Source: an uncultured Tenacibaculum sp. (GTDB taxonomy: Bacteria > Bacteroidota > Bacteroidia > Flavobacteriales > Flavobacteriaceae). Taken from it: a stretch of DNA of 64,000 nucleotides. The stretch's first letter is position 1. Every line of letters starts with the position of its first letter. This document shows, piece by piece, positions 15,004 to 24,010 of the stretch. The notes beneath the pieces are model-generated. The model saw only the letters and a program-made list of their open reading frames with translations, searched no databases and was not told where the DNA came from. The translations under genes and the position numbers were made by a program. Where the stretch lies: contig NZ_CANMMT010000003.1 of assembly GCF_947499065.1 (NCBI RefSeq), positions 186,001-250,000 on the forward strand. The letters run 5' to 3'.

Positions 15004-17661
15004 CTATTTAAAACTCTGTTCTAACCCCATTTTTCGAATTTTGTCTAACCATTCATAAATCATTGTTTGGTTATATTTTGGTTTTCCATTTTCATCTTTT
15101 TCTTTTTCCATAGCAATCGCTAATAAAGCATATTCATTTTCTAAAGAAGTGCCAAAAACACCTTGATCGTCTGTATTAATGGAGACAAACAATTGTGGAC
15201 ATCCTTTTATCTTATCAAAATCAGTTTCTAAATGTAAATTAAAAAAATTCTTTATGGGATGTTTCTTATATTTATTAATAGTTCCTATTAAATAATTAGA
15301 TGTTGGGTTACATTCAATTCCTATATTTGTTTGAACTATGTAGTTTTGATATTCTTTTTGAATTCTTGTTACCAGTTTTATATAAGTGTCAGTAATTTCA
15401 AATTGCTTTATATCTTTACCTTTTTTCTTTATTTTAGGGTTAAAATGATATTGTTGATATAAAAATTTAATGTTTTCATCATTTCTGATGTTCCCTCTTT
15501 TGGGATAAAAATGATTAATTCTACAACGTTCCCAATAAGTAATATTTGGAATGTCTCCCAGATTATTACTGAGGTCTTCCAAGTATAAATAAGGATCATC
15601 TCCTCTTAACTTCCATGCGTCGAAATAATTTTCATGTTTAAAATTAACATTAAAAAATTTAGATTCTTTATCAAATGAGCTTTGATAGATTTCTCTAAAC
15701 AATGAGTCAAATAATTTTTCTAATTTATAGATTTCGCTAATATGATCATTAATATTATATTTTCTAACCTTAGCTAATAACCAAGCAATATTATCTAATA
15801 ACATCTCTTTTGGAATCAATAATTTTCTTCCTTTAAATTCAAAATATTCTTTAACATTTATTCCTAACGCTAATGCATGTCCTATCCTATCTCCTTGTCG
15901 AAATTTTAGAAATTTAATGGTTTCGTCAATGCATCTAATTCCATCTATAATATCATAAAAATCTTCCCCTGCATGAAAAGTGGCATACAGTTTATTTTCT
16001 ACAATAACCTTCTTTAAATGATTGTATTTTCCATTTAGTTTATGATCTTTTAAATACCTAAAGGCTTGTGCAAAAACTTCTGGTCTTGCATTAAATTCAG
16101 ATGAAGCTGCATCAATACCTCTTATAAGTTTTGCTTTTTTAGAATAGGACTCTCGTAGTTGTACAATTGCTCTAGCTTGTTTTTTTACATTTTTTCTTAA
16201 TTGATGGTTTCTTGGTAATACCTCTTGAGCTAATTTGTAATTCGTATCTTTTTCTTTAAGTTTAATGAAATGAATTGTATAAAAATGTCTTTCTTTATTT
16301 GCTTTATACGTGCCTAAAACCTTTTTGATAGGAATATTATTGGTTGTCTGTTTTAATGCTTTCGAATCACTATTAATTTGATATTTTTTTAAACTCTTAT
16401 TAATAGCTAAAGCTGTGTCTTTAGGGGTAATTCTGGTTTCAAAAGAAGTTATATTTTGAAACTTTGTACTATCATTAATAGCCATTTGTAATAAGGCTGT
16501 TTCATAAATACTGTTATCCGGAATAAAGTATTCTTTTCTATCTTGATACGTAGAAAAGTTAGCAAAGCCGACCTTTTTATTTACTTGAATTAACTCTGAT
16601 CTAAATTGATTTTTAATAGATATATATGCGTGTAATAATTTTTCGATTATAAAGTTTTCTTTTTTTTCTGCATAAATATATTTTAAAGCCTTATAGAGTA
16701 ACTGTCTTTCACCATACAGCATGAAAGAACCTTTAAAATTATTAATATGCATGTTTTTAGTAATAGCGTAATCTGCTACTTCTTGCTTTGCTTTATGATA
16801 AAACTTATAGCCGTAGAGTTTCTTTTTCTCATTTATTTCAATTTGAATATTAGATAAATTCATTAATACTTCAAATGAATCGTTTTTATTAGAATTAGGA
16901 AATAATAAATTCTTAAAATCAGCTATGTTAATTTCACTATTTTCATTTAATAAAAATTGAAATAAAACTAGTCTTATTTTGGAAGCCTTATAAACAAGTA
17001 TATCTATTTCTTTATTTTGATTGTGAAAGGAGTGAGAAGTAGCTCCATTTAATTTAAGTTCTTTTTTTAACTTCTTAAAATTTTTAGTATGATGATTACT
17101 ATTAACTGTATTCATTAAAGAAATCCAATTCAAGTCAAAAATTGGAGCAGAGCCTTTTAAATGAAAATGATTTTCTGCAACCCCTTTAACTAATAATTTT
17201 TTAAGTCTGTTATTGTTTGAAAAAGCAACTGTTCTCCAAGAAAAGAAATTTCTTTCTCTTTTAGAACGATTATCCATGTAAGCAAAATAAGAACAAGTAA
17301 ATAAATCCTCTCCTAAAGAAAAAGATATGTCTCTCCAACGTAGTAAATGCTCATAACATATAAAAGGTTCTTTATCTCTTTCTATTACAACTTGTTTATT
17401 AAAATGAGTTAATAAATTAAAAATTGACTTACGACTACTTTTTCCTTGATAGACATCTAGCAACCAATCTGAATCTAATTTCTTATATAAGTTTTCAATT
17501 TCATCAAAACTATAATTACTAAAAAGTGATAAACCTTGTTCTAAGAATCTTTTTTCTGAAATAAAATCATTTCGAAAATTATTATCATACATATCTTGAA
17601 TAATAAAATCAGGACATGTATTGTTGAATATTGCTTCTATGGATTTCCTGAGGTTATCCAT
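15004..17661 (-). CDS. rdrB: RdrB, adenosine deaminase of the RADAR anti-phage system
   Basis: 885 residues, the expected RdrB size and far longer than housekeeping adenosine deaminases. Metal and catalytic motifs are intact: AENHFHLKGS (His165, His167), GIDAASSEFNARPE (about 515), FHAGED (563-567), DRIGHALALG (His595), IECNPTSN (about 770) and INTDDQGVF (Asp831, Asp832). In RADAR, RdrB assembles into a large shell that, with RdrA, deaminates adenosine nucleotides/RNA to inosine during phage infection. ATG at 17661 overlaps the end of the rdrA 3' part by 8 bp, so the genes are translationally coupled. Terminator directly downstream. Confidence 0.9.
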   Translation of the reverse strand: MDNLRKSIEAIFNNTCPDFIIQDMYDNNFRNDFISEKRFLEQGLSLFSNYSFDEIENLYKKLDSDWLLDVYQGKSSRKSIFNLLTHFNKQVVIERDKEPFICYEHLLRWRDISFSLGEDLFTCSYFAYMDNRSKRERNFFSWRTVAFSNNNRLKKLLVKGVAENHFHLKGSAPIFDLNWISLMNTVNSNHHTKNFKKLKKELKLNGATSHSFHNQNKEIDILVYKASKIRLVLFQFLLNENSEINIADFKNLLFPNSNKNDSFEVLMNLSNIQIEINEKKKLYGYKFYHKAKQEVADYAITKNMHINNFKGSFMLYGERQLLYKALKYIYAEKKENFIIEKLLHAYISIKNQFRSELIQVNKKVGFANFSTYQDRKEYFIPDNSIYETALLQMAINDSTKFQNITSFETRITPKDTALAINKSLKKYQINSDSKALKQTTNNIPIKKVLGTYKANKERHFYTIHFIKLKEKDTNYKLAQEVLPRNHQLRKNVKKQARAIVQLRESYSKKAKLIRGIDAASSEFNARPEVFAQAFRYLKDHKLNGKYNHLKKVIVENKLYATFHAGEDFYDIIDGIRCIDETIKFLKFRQGDRIGHALALGINVKEYFEFKGRKLLIPKEMLLDNIAWLLAKVRKYNINDHISEIYKLEKLFDSLFREIYQSSFDKESKFFNVNFKHENYFDAWKLRGDDPYLYLEDLSNNLGDIPNITYWERCRINHFYPKRGNIRNDENIKFLYQQYHFNPKIKKKGKDIKQFEITDTYIKLVTRIQKEYQNYIVQTNIGIECNPTSNYLIGTINKYKKHPIKNFFNLHLETDFDKIKGCPQLFVSINTDDQGVFGTSLENEYALLAIAMEKEKDENGKPKYNQTMIYEWLDKIRKMGLEQSFK

Positions 17662-19168
17662 TAGATTTTAGGTTATTTAATAAATTTTGTATTTCTGCTT
17701 TCTTTTCTTGAATGTTATTATTAGTAATTTGATTTTTAATTCTCCAAGCTTCATCAAAAAAAGCTTGATTTGGCGGGTTGTTTGATTTTTGTAGCTTATT
17801 AAGTAAAATAGTTAATCTAGTTTTGTTTAAATAAGGTAAGGATCTGTAAATAAATCTGTTAATCATTTTCAGGTTAGTGTTGTCAATAATATAGTTATTT
17901 TTAGATTTAAATTTTTCTTTTGTAGAATCTTCAAATAATAAGTCTAATATTTGGTTTAAAACTAGTTTGTTTTCACTCCAGTATTTAAAAAATGGATTTT
18001 CAAATAATTTTTCAAAGTTAAATTGATACTCTTCATTTAATTCGTTTATTACTTCAGGGATTCCATTAAAAATATATTCATATAGATATGTGCTAAAATG
18101 AGATAAAGAGTCCTTTGTAATAGCTCTTTTATATATTGCATTAATAAGTTTATTAAATAAAGCGATATTAAATATTTGGAAATAATCATTATCTGTTTGT
18201 AATGAGTTTTTCCATTCTTCCATTTCTATATATAGGATTGAGTCACTGACTTTGTTAGTTATAGTATTAGGAACATATGTTCTAATTGTATTTTTTAGAA
18301 ATAATATATTGTATAAAAAAGATATAGCATTAAAAGTAACAGATTTAAAAGTACTACCAGGTCTATTTATAGTCCTCTTCTTAATTTCATCATCAATTAT
18401 AGTATAATCTTTGTCATCTCCCAAACGATCGAAAAAGAATGTAAGCCATAAGTATAGTTCCTCCTTATTCTCTTGAATATTTAAATTAGAAATTAGCTCG
18501 TAAATTTCCTGAGGTGATTTATAAATTTTAAAGTAATCTCTTGGTTTACTATTATTCTCATAAGGAAAGTACTTTATTTGTTCATTAGTCAATTGGCCAT
18601 TAACTAGAAAATAAAAATCAGATTCATAATAATTTAGTAAGTTATTGTTCAAAGTTTCTGATAACCTAATTGAATAAAAATTAGATAAATAAGTTAAAAA
18701 GTATGGTGTTTCTTTTTCTGAAAATAATCTTGTTTTTTCTATATATCTTATAATTGATAAAATATCTCCATAAGAAACATTATTATAATTTGTTGCTTGA
18801 GTTAGTGAAAATAAATTATTTAGTCTACTCTCTAATTTATGATTATAAATAACACCTAGCCAGTTAATTATTTTTCTATTTAAGATTTTATTAGGCGTAT
18901 TATTTAATTCATTAAAAAACTGAACATTTTCTTTAGATAAATTACTATTAATTTCACTCATTAAATATTCCTTAAAAGAATCAAGTGTGCTTTCTCTAAA
19001 TATATAAGTAATTGTATTTACATATTCTCTTATATTAGAAGGGATAATAATATTTTCTTCTGAATCATCCTTGGTTATAGTAAAATTAGCTTTATCCTTA
19101 ACTACTTTTATAAAAGTATCTATAATACTTTTTTCTTTAGAGTATATAATTTTATTTTGATCTTGCAT
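17654..19168 (-). CDS. rdrA: RdrA, C-terminal part (split from the ATPase part by a stop codon)
   Basis: 504 residues in the same frame as the ATPase part, separated from it by TAA plus one codon. The start (MQDQNKIIYSKEKSIIDTFI) falls where RdrA-type ATPases continue from the ATPase core into a long helical C-terminal region; IIIPSNIREYVNTITYIF is typical of that junction. The rest is helix-rich without catalytic motifs. In RADAR, RdrA forms a ring that docks on RdrB. Either a nonsense change has cut one gene of about 833 residues, or ATG 19168 restarts translation (TAA-AAT-ATG) to make a two-piece RdrA. Confidence 0.75.
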   Translation of the reverse strand: MQDQNKIIYSKEKSIIDTFIKVVKDKANFTITKDDSEENIIIPSNIREYVNTITYIFRESTLDSFKEYLMSEINSNLSKENVQFFNELNNTPNKILNRKIINWLGVIYNHKLESRLNNLFSLTQATNYNNVSYGDILSIIRYIEKTRLFSEKETPYFLTYLSNFYSIRLSETLNNNLLNYYESDFYFLVNGQLTNEQIKYFPYENNSKPRDYFKIYKSPQEIYELISNLNIQENKEELYLWLTFFFDRLGDDKDYTIIDDEIKKRTINRPGSTFKSVTFNAISFLYNILFLKNTIRTYVPNTITNKVSDSILYIEMEEWKNSLQTDNDYFQIFNIALFNKLINAIYKRAITKDSLSHFSTYLYEYIFNGIPEVINELNEEYQFNFEKLFENPFFKYWSENKLVLNQILDLLFEDSTKEKFKSKNNYIIDNTNLKMINRFIYRSLPYLNKTRLTILLNKLQKSNNPPNQAFFDEAWRIKNQITNNNIQEKKAEIQNLLNNLKSNG

Positions 19169-19171
19169 ATT

Positions 19172-20155
19172 TTATAAATAAAAAGTTATTGTAACCATAG
19201 TGGAATGATTTGTTAATAAATCTGGTGTTTTTAACCTTCTCTCTATCGGAAATAATTTTGTTAAATATTTATTTGATTTATTTGAAATTATTTCTGAAAG
19301 TTCTAAATCGTTATTATCTTTTTTGTACTTAAAAAGCGTTTCATATTCCTTTAAAATTTCGTTGTTAATAGAATCTTGTAATTGTTCAATCTTACAGGCA
19401 ATAAGGATAAGAACATTACTTTGAATTAAGAATTGACGAATATCTTCTAACATTTCATAAGTTCCAGAAATGTTTAAATCGAAATCATCTATAGGAATTA
19501 ATAAAAATCCTTTTTTGCCCATAGAATTATCAATTCCGTATAGGCAAAGAAGATATTCGTCAACTAATTTTTTGAAATTATCTTTTAAGTTAGTTCCAAA
19601 AGCTAAATCACTCAAAGCTTCAATAGCTTCTTTTTCATAAACATCAGATTTTCCGTTATGAACAACTTTAAGGTTGTTAAATACCTTTTGAAACTGTTTT
19701 ATTAAATCTCTTTTACGGTCATTTTTAATAGTGTTTTCTTTCTTTAATTTTTTCTGAAACTTAGAAAACATTTTAGATATTATAATTTCAAAAAGTTTAT
19801 CTTCATTTCTAAATAAAGAAGGATCTATAATATCTAAAGATTTTATTTTAGCTTTTTCAAGATTAGGAGTGGCATTCCAAAAAGTATCTTTAGAATTTTT
19901 GTTTTTTAAAGCATCTGCAAAAGAAATCATAGAAGAACTTTTACCTGTGCCACGTTCTCCTGTAAAAGCAATTACATTATTATAGTCATCATTACTAATA
20001 CTTTTAGTATTATAAACTGTATTTGCTTGTAAAATTATTTCTTCAACATTCTTTGCTGCTTGAGTATAGACTTCTTTAAAAATAGAATTATTAAACTCGT
20101 TTTCTTTTTCAATCTTAATTTTATACTCCTCTCCAATGTTAATTCCTAATTTCAT
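19172..20155 (-). CDS. rdrA: RdrA, N-terminal ATPase part (ends at an in-frame TAA)
   Basis: 327 residues. P-loop ATPase: Walker A GERGTGKSS (66-74), Walker B LLIPIDDFDL (219-227, acidic pair 223-224), sensor-like VLILIACKIEQL, then LFPIERRLKTPDLL near the end, as in RdrA and related STAND-like ATPases. Normal RdrA is 800-950 residues, so this is only the N-terminal 40 per cent. The frame stops at TAA 19172-19174 and reopens in the same frame. AbiV-family gene 51 bp upstream, rdrB downstream. Whether the system still works is open. Confidence 0.8.
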   Translation of the reverse strand: MKLGINIGEEYKIKIEKENEFNNSIFKEVYTQAAKNVEEIILQANTVYNTKSISNDDYNNVIAFTGERGTGKSSSMISFADALKNKNSKDTFWNATPNLEKAKIKSLDIIDPSLFRNEDKLFEIIISKMFSKFQKKLKKENTIKNDRKRDLIKQFQKVFNNLKVVHNGKSDVYEKEAIEALSDLAFGTNLKDNFKKLVDEYLLCLYGIDNSMGKKGFLLIPIDDFDLNISGTYEMLEDIRQFLIQSNVLILIACKIEQLQDSINNEILKEYETLFKYKKDNNDLELSEIISNKSNKYLTKLFPIERRLKTPDLLTNHSTMVTITFYL

Positions 20156-20206
20156 ATTTTTGTTTTTTAGCGTTGTTTTTTGTTTAAGTAAAATAGAGTA
20201 TAGTTA

Positions 20207-20929
20207 TTATAATTTATTTAATTCCTTAAATGAAAAATCTTTTAACCCTTCATCAATTAAGTCTTTTAGAAGCTCTTTTCCTTTGTCTATTTCTGCATTA
20301 TTTACACGATTTTTTAATGCAGGGTTAAATAAAATTCGTAGGCCTTTATAAAAAGAAAAAATATTCTCAGTTATTTTAAGAGTTTCTTTATAAGTGTTTT
20401 CTGTTATTTCATTTTGAGGTAATATTATGTTGTTTTTATAGTCAACATATAGTCCTTTATTCTTCAGCTCATTAAACTTTTGTAGTTTTTTTATTCTATC
20501 ATTAGCGTCAATAATTGGTCTAGCAGCATTGATTATATCAATAGTTCCATTAACAAAATTATCTAACCACTTAATTTTTGTTTTTAATAGTTTAGTGGGT
20601 TCTTGTTCATCATATCTTATCATTGATTTAATAATTCCCGAACCCATTTCTATTAATTGAGCAATATGATGTCTTATTTTATGATCGAAGAAAAATTTAT
20701 GAGTTTCTTTAAGTTTGTATACATTATATCCTTCAGCATGTAGTAATACTAAAATGGACTTTATAACTTCTTCTGAACTTAAAATTAATAGCGAAGTAGC
20801 GGAGCTGTATGATTTTCTGATACTTGCAATAGATATAGCATCTTTTTTTAGTTGTAAAGCATTTTTATAAATAAGTTTATCAAAGCTTTTAGACTCTTCT
20901 GGAGTTAAGTTGGGGAACTTTTTAATCAT
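20207..20929 (-). CDS. AbiV-family abortive infection protein
   Basis: 240 residues. The N-terminal half carries the AbiV pattern: YKNALQLKKDAISIASIRKS, YSSATSLLILSSEEVIKSIL (EE-x-x-K), then HKFFFDHKIRHHIAQLI with clustered His. AbiV was first known as a phage-resistance protein of Lactococcus; mechanism in this family is poorly known. The C-terminal 100 residues are helical and charged. ATG at 20929; 51 bp before rdrA, same strand, so it is probably an accessory gene of this RADAR operon in place of the membrane partner seen in other RADAR loci (inference). Confidence 0.75.
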   Translation of the reverse strand: MIKKFPNLTPEESKSFDKLIYKNALQLKKDAISIASIRKSYSSATSLLILSSEEVIKSILVLLHAEGYNVYKLKETHKFFFDHKIRHHIAQLIEMGSGIIKSMIRYDEQEPTKLLKTKIKWLDNFVNGTIDIINAARPIIDANDRIKKLQKFNELKNKGLYVDYKNNIILPQNEITENTYKETLKITENIFSFYKGLRILFNPALKNRVNNAEIDKGKELLKDLIDEGLKDFSFKELNKL

Positions 20930-20975
20930 TTTTCTTTTTTAATGTAGAAGGATAAAATAGTTTTGTTTTATCCTT

Positions 20976-21100
20976 TTATAGTTGATTTAATAATGTAAGG
21001 ACATTATCAAATAGGTTTATTCTATTTCCTAATTCACTTTTCATTCTTGAGTTTTTCTTAAAAAGACCGCTATTGGTTTAGAAGATTGTTTAGAACTCAT
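20976..21100 (-). pseudogene. Possible small gene with a frameshift
   Basis: ATG at 21100 gives MSSKQSSKPIAVFLRKTQE-stop; in an overlapping shifted frame KNSRMKSELGNRINLFDNVL, then TLLNQL-stop runs to 20976. The two read naturally as one 40-residue helical peptide broken in the A-rich run near 21055. A hairpin (GGATAAAA / TTTTATCC, 20950-20973) follows. Weak. The rest of 21101-21459 shows no gene or RNA I recognise. Confidence 0.3.
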
Positions 21101-21459
21101 AGTCAGTTTTTTATTTTAAATAAGAATGTAGGTGTTTTTTGAGGTTTAAAAGTAATAAAATGTATTGATATATAATTGAGGATTTCCATAACTATTTAAT
21201 AGCCATTTTATAATCTAATTTTTATTTGAGTTTACTTCTAAAACTATAATGTAAGAAGAACGACTAAGAATATTTTCTTAAGTTTTGGTATTTAAATATT
21301 AATAATTTAATGTTTAAATATAACTAAAAGGATTTTAGTATTGTACGTAAACTCTTTTAATAATGTTAGATAGAGAAGAATTTAATTAATTAAACTCATG
21401 CTTGTAAATTAAAGAGCTAGATATACGATTTTAGATTTTGCGTATTCTGTATATAAAAC

Positions 21460-21490
21460 AAACCCTGTAAACATAATGCTTACAGGGTTT
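21460..21490 (-). terminator. Terminator of ssrA
   Basis: Eleven-bp perfect stem AAACCCTGTAA / TTACAGGGTTT with a 9-nt loop, 6 bp after the tmRNA 3' end, followed by GTTTTATAT on the minus strand. Confidence 0.75.
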
Positions 21491-21495
21491 AATAG

Positions 21496-21886
21496 TGGAG
21501 ACGCCGAGAATCGAACTCGGGTCCAAACAAGCAGCTCAAAGGCTTTCTACATACTTAGTTTTGATTTAATTTTCGACTAAAAGCTGATTCAAAACCACCC
21601 ACTTTTAGCTTATCTCCTTAAATTTCGAAAACTTATCGGAGTGCTAAGTCTTCTATGTTTACTTTTACGATGCCCAAAAATGAAACGCCGTAAACCAAGG
21701 CTTTTCGTGGACATAAAGCTTGCGCACCTTGTGCGCCGAGGCTAATCTTACTATGATTCGGATTATGCAGCTAAAGCGTAGTTATCTTCGCCGTTTAAAA
21801 AGTTGAAATAAGTTTAACGAGTTGTCATCTCACTCCTCGGTATGCTTACATTATCACTGGCCTTGCTGTCAAAACCAGTCGTCCCC
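21496..21886 (-). ncRNA. ssrA: Transfer-messenger RNA (tmRNA)
   Basis: Rescues stalled ribosomes with SmpB. The 5' end GGGGACGACTGGTTTTGACA and the 3' end with T-loop GGGTTCGAA(T)C and GTCTCC-A pair as the tRNA-like acceptor stem. The tag reading frame is (N)GEDNYALAA followed by TAA, at about 21766-21795. CCA is not encoded. Length about 391 nt, as usual for Bacteroidota one-piece tmRNA. Ends estimated from the acceptor-stem pairing. Confidence 0.95.
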
Positions 21887-22105
21887 AATATGTCAAAGAA
21901 TATACGTATAGCTCAGCAAAAAATATGCCTTTATCTATTTTCTAAAAAGAAAGTAATTGCAATTCTTTTTACCGCTGAAATTAACGGGCAACAAATATAT
22001 GAAAATAGTATTTGTTCAATAATTTTAAAACAAGTATTTTCGCCTAAATTGTAATAATTTAAAACAATTACAATCAATTTGTTTAATTCTATACAAAAAA
22101 CAACA

Positions 22106-23314
22106 ATGAAATTCGGAATCATCAAAGAACGTAAAAATCCTCCAGATAGAAGAGTGGTGTTTTCACCAGAAAAATTAAAAGAACTAAAAGAAAAATTTCC
22201 ATCAGCTGAGATTAAAGTAGAAAGTTCTGATATTCGAGTTTTTAACGATGATGCTTACCGTAACTTAGGTATTGAAGTAACAGACGATATGTCTGATTGC
22301 GATGTGTTATTAGGTGTAAAAGAAGTTCCTTTAGACGCATTAATTCCTAACAAAAAATATTTTTTCTTTTCACATACTATCAAAAAACAACCTTATAACC
22401 GTAAGTTGTTAAAAGGAATGTTGGAAAGAAACATTGAAATGTTTGACCATGAAACTATTGTAAAAGAAAATGGCGCACGTTTAATTGGATTTGGACGTTA
22501 TGCAGGTTTAGTAGGAGCCTACAATGGTTTTAGAGCTTTAGGGATAAGAGAAAACTTATTTAACTTACCAAAAGTAGAAACTTTAGCAGACTTAGATGAA
22601 GTAAAGGCTGAGTTAGATAAAATTACCATACCAAATATTAAGATTTTACTTACTGGTACAGGAAAAGTAGCACTAGGAGCAAAAGAAATCTTAGATCACT
22701 TACAAATAAAGCAAGTAAGCGATGCGTTGTATTTAACAGCAGATTTTACAGAGCCAGTATATTGTATGGCTGATGTAATGGAGTATAGCAAAAGAAAAGA
22801 CGGTAAAGTAGGAGATAAGTACGAGTTTTATAAAGATGCTACCGGATACGAAAGTAACTTTATGCCCTATGCTAAAGTAACAGATTTCTTTATCGCTGGT
22901 CATTTTTATGGTGATGGAGCACCTTATTTCTTTACAAGGGAAGATGCTAAACAAGCAGATTTTAGAATAAAGTATGTAGCGGATATATCATGTGATATTG
23001 ATGGACCAGTTGCTTCTACTATAAGACCTTCAACAATTGCCGATCCGATTTATGGATATGATCCAGCAACAGAATCGGAAATTGATTTTAATGATGAGAA
23101 GGCTATTACGGTAATGGCTGTAGATAATTTACCATGTGAATTACCAAAAGATGCTAGTGAAGGTTTTGGTGATATGTTTTTAGAACACGTTATTCCAGCA
23201 TTTTACAATGAGGATAAAGATGGTATTTTAGAAAGAGCTAAAATGACTACCAACGATGGGAAATTAACCAAACGTTATTTATATTTACAAGATTACGTAG
23301 ACGGAAAAGAATAA
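22106..23314 (+). CDS. Alanine dehydrogenase/PNT-family NAD(P)-dependent oxidoreductase (saccharopine dehydrogenase-like)
   Basis: 402 residues. N-terminal AlaDh/PNT catalytic domain (MKFGIIKERKNPPDRRVVFS; LGVKEVPLDALIPNKKYFFF; SHTIKKQPYNRKLL) and a central Rossmann domain (NIKILLTGTGKVALGAKEIL) followed by VADISCDIDGPVASTIRPST. The SHT-x-K-x-Q and CDIDGP motifs are those of NAD-dependent saccharopine dehydrogenase (lysine-forming) and its bacterial relatives, so a lysine-related oxidation is likeliest; exact substrate is not provable here. ATG 22106 chosen over an upstream TTG because homologous N-termini start MKFGIIKE. Terminator follows at 23323. Confidence 0.8.
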   Translation: MKFGIIKERKNPPDRRVVFSPEKLKELKEKFPSAEIKVESSDIRVFNDDAYRNLGIEVTDDMSDCDVLLGVKEVPLDALIPNKKYFFFSHTIKKQPYNRKLLKGMLERNIEMFDHETIVKENGARLIGFGRYAGLVGAYNGFRALGIRENLFNLPKVETLADLDEVKAELDKITIPNIKILLTGTGKVALGAKEILDHLQIKQVSDALYLTADFTEPVYCMADVMEYSKRKDGKVGDKYEFYKDATGYESNFMPYAKVTDFFIAGHFYGDGAPYFFTREDAKQADFRIKYVADISCDIDGPVASTIRPSTIADPIYGYDPATESEIDFNDEKAITVMAVDNLPCELPKDASEGFGDMFLEHVIPAFYNEDKDGILERAKMTTNDGKLTKRYLYLQDYVDGKE

Positions 23315-23322
23315 AAATAAAG

Positions 23323-23343
23323 CCTGCTATGAGCGGGTTTTTT
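23323..23343 (+). terminator. Rho-independent terminator
   Basis: Stem AAGCCTGCT / AGCGGGTTT (two G-U pairs), loop ATG, then seven T; ends the dehydrogenase gene, though the next gene starts only 15 bp later. Confidence 0.65.
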
Positions 23344-23358
23344 TATAGCCTAAAATAT

Positions 23359-23571
23359 ATGTTGCCAGACAAACAGTTTTTAATTGATACTGCAAAGATG
23401 AAAATGCCTTTTGGGAAATATAAAGGAACCTATTTAGTAGATATTCCTGAGTATTATCTGGTTTGGTATAAGAACAAAGGTTTTCCTGCTGGGAAATTGG
23501 GAAAGATGATGGGATTGGTATACGAAATGCAGCTAAATGGTTTAGATGATATTTTACGTAAACTTAAATAA
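23359..23571 (+). CDS. DUF3820 family protein
   Basis: 70 residues from ATG 23359. The conserved core MPFGKYKGTYLVDIPEYYLV followed by WYKNKGFPAGKLGKMM is the DUF3820 signature (small cytosolic proteins, some annotated as quorum-regulated virulence factors and some fused to exonucleases). Biochemical role unknown. The ORF can be extended upstream only through a GTG inside the terminator, so I reject that start. Confidence 0.8.
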   Translation: MLPDKQFLIDTAKMKMPFGKYKGTYLVDIPEYYLVWYKNKGFPAGKLGKMMGLVYEMQLNGLDDILRKLK

Positions 23572-23581
23572 GTTTCAAACT

Positions 23582-23950
23582 CTATTCAATAGCTTTCTGA
23601 GTTTTATTTTCAATAATTAATACAGTAATAACGCCCAGAGTATAAGCGATTAAATCATCTATGCTAAACGTATTTCCTATAATAATGTTAGCTATTTTAG
23701 AATTGCCTAATCCAATCAAGTTAACAAAATTAAAATACTGTAAAGTTTCAATAGTATAAGAGAAGAATAATACTACTAATGCAATTGTTTTAGGAGGTAA
23801 ATTGAAAAAGGATTTTAGTAGATAATACAATAAAATAACGACCAAATAGTCTCCAAAAGTATGTCTTATAAATCCTGAAGTTTGTGCTATTAATAATTCT
23901 GTTATAAATAATAGTAAAGAAATAATAAGACTTTTAATATGTAATCTCAT
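23582..23950 (-). CDS. DUF2809 family membrane protein (YjgA-like)
   Basis: 122 residues, four membrane spans. The DUF2809 landmarks are present: FIRHTFGDYLVVILLYYLLK near residue 30-50, YTIETLQYFNFVNLIGLGNS in the middle and IIIGNTFSIDDLIAYTLGVI at the end. Function unknown. ATG 23950 chosen: the upstream TTG/ATG pair lies inside a hairpin (ACGTCAAACC / GGTTTGACGT, 23965-23992) that separates it from creD. Confidence 0.8.
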   Translation of the reverse strand: MRLHIKSLIISLLLFITELLIAQTSGFIRHTFGDYLVVILLYYLLKSFFNLPPKTIALVVLFFSYTIETLQYFNFVNLIGLGNSKIANIIIGNTFSIDDLIAYTLGVITVLIIENKTQKAIE

Positions 23951-24010
23951 AACTAATTTTTTAAACGTCAAACCCATCAAAAGGTTTGACGTTAGTTTTA
24001 TAAAATTTAT

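Noticed and set aside
2181..19174. Stop-codon recoding (alternative genetic code) to explain the repeated in-frame stops
   Set aside because: All three stop codons occur inside frames, while dozens of intact core genes end normally at TAA, TAG and TGA; gene decay is simpler.
21842..22054. Plus-strand open frame across the tmRNA 5' end
   Set aside because: It overlaps the conserved tmRNA 5' end on the opposite strand and has no protein-like pattern.
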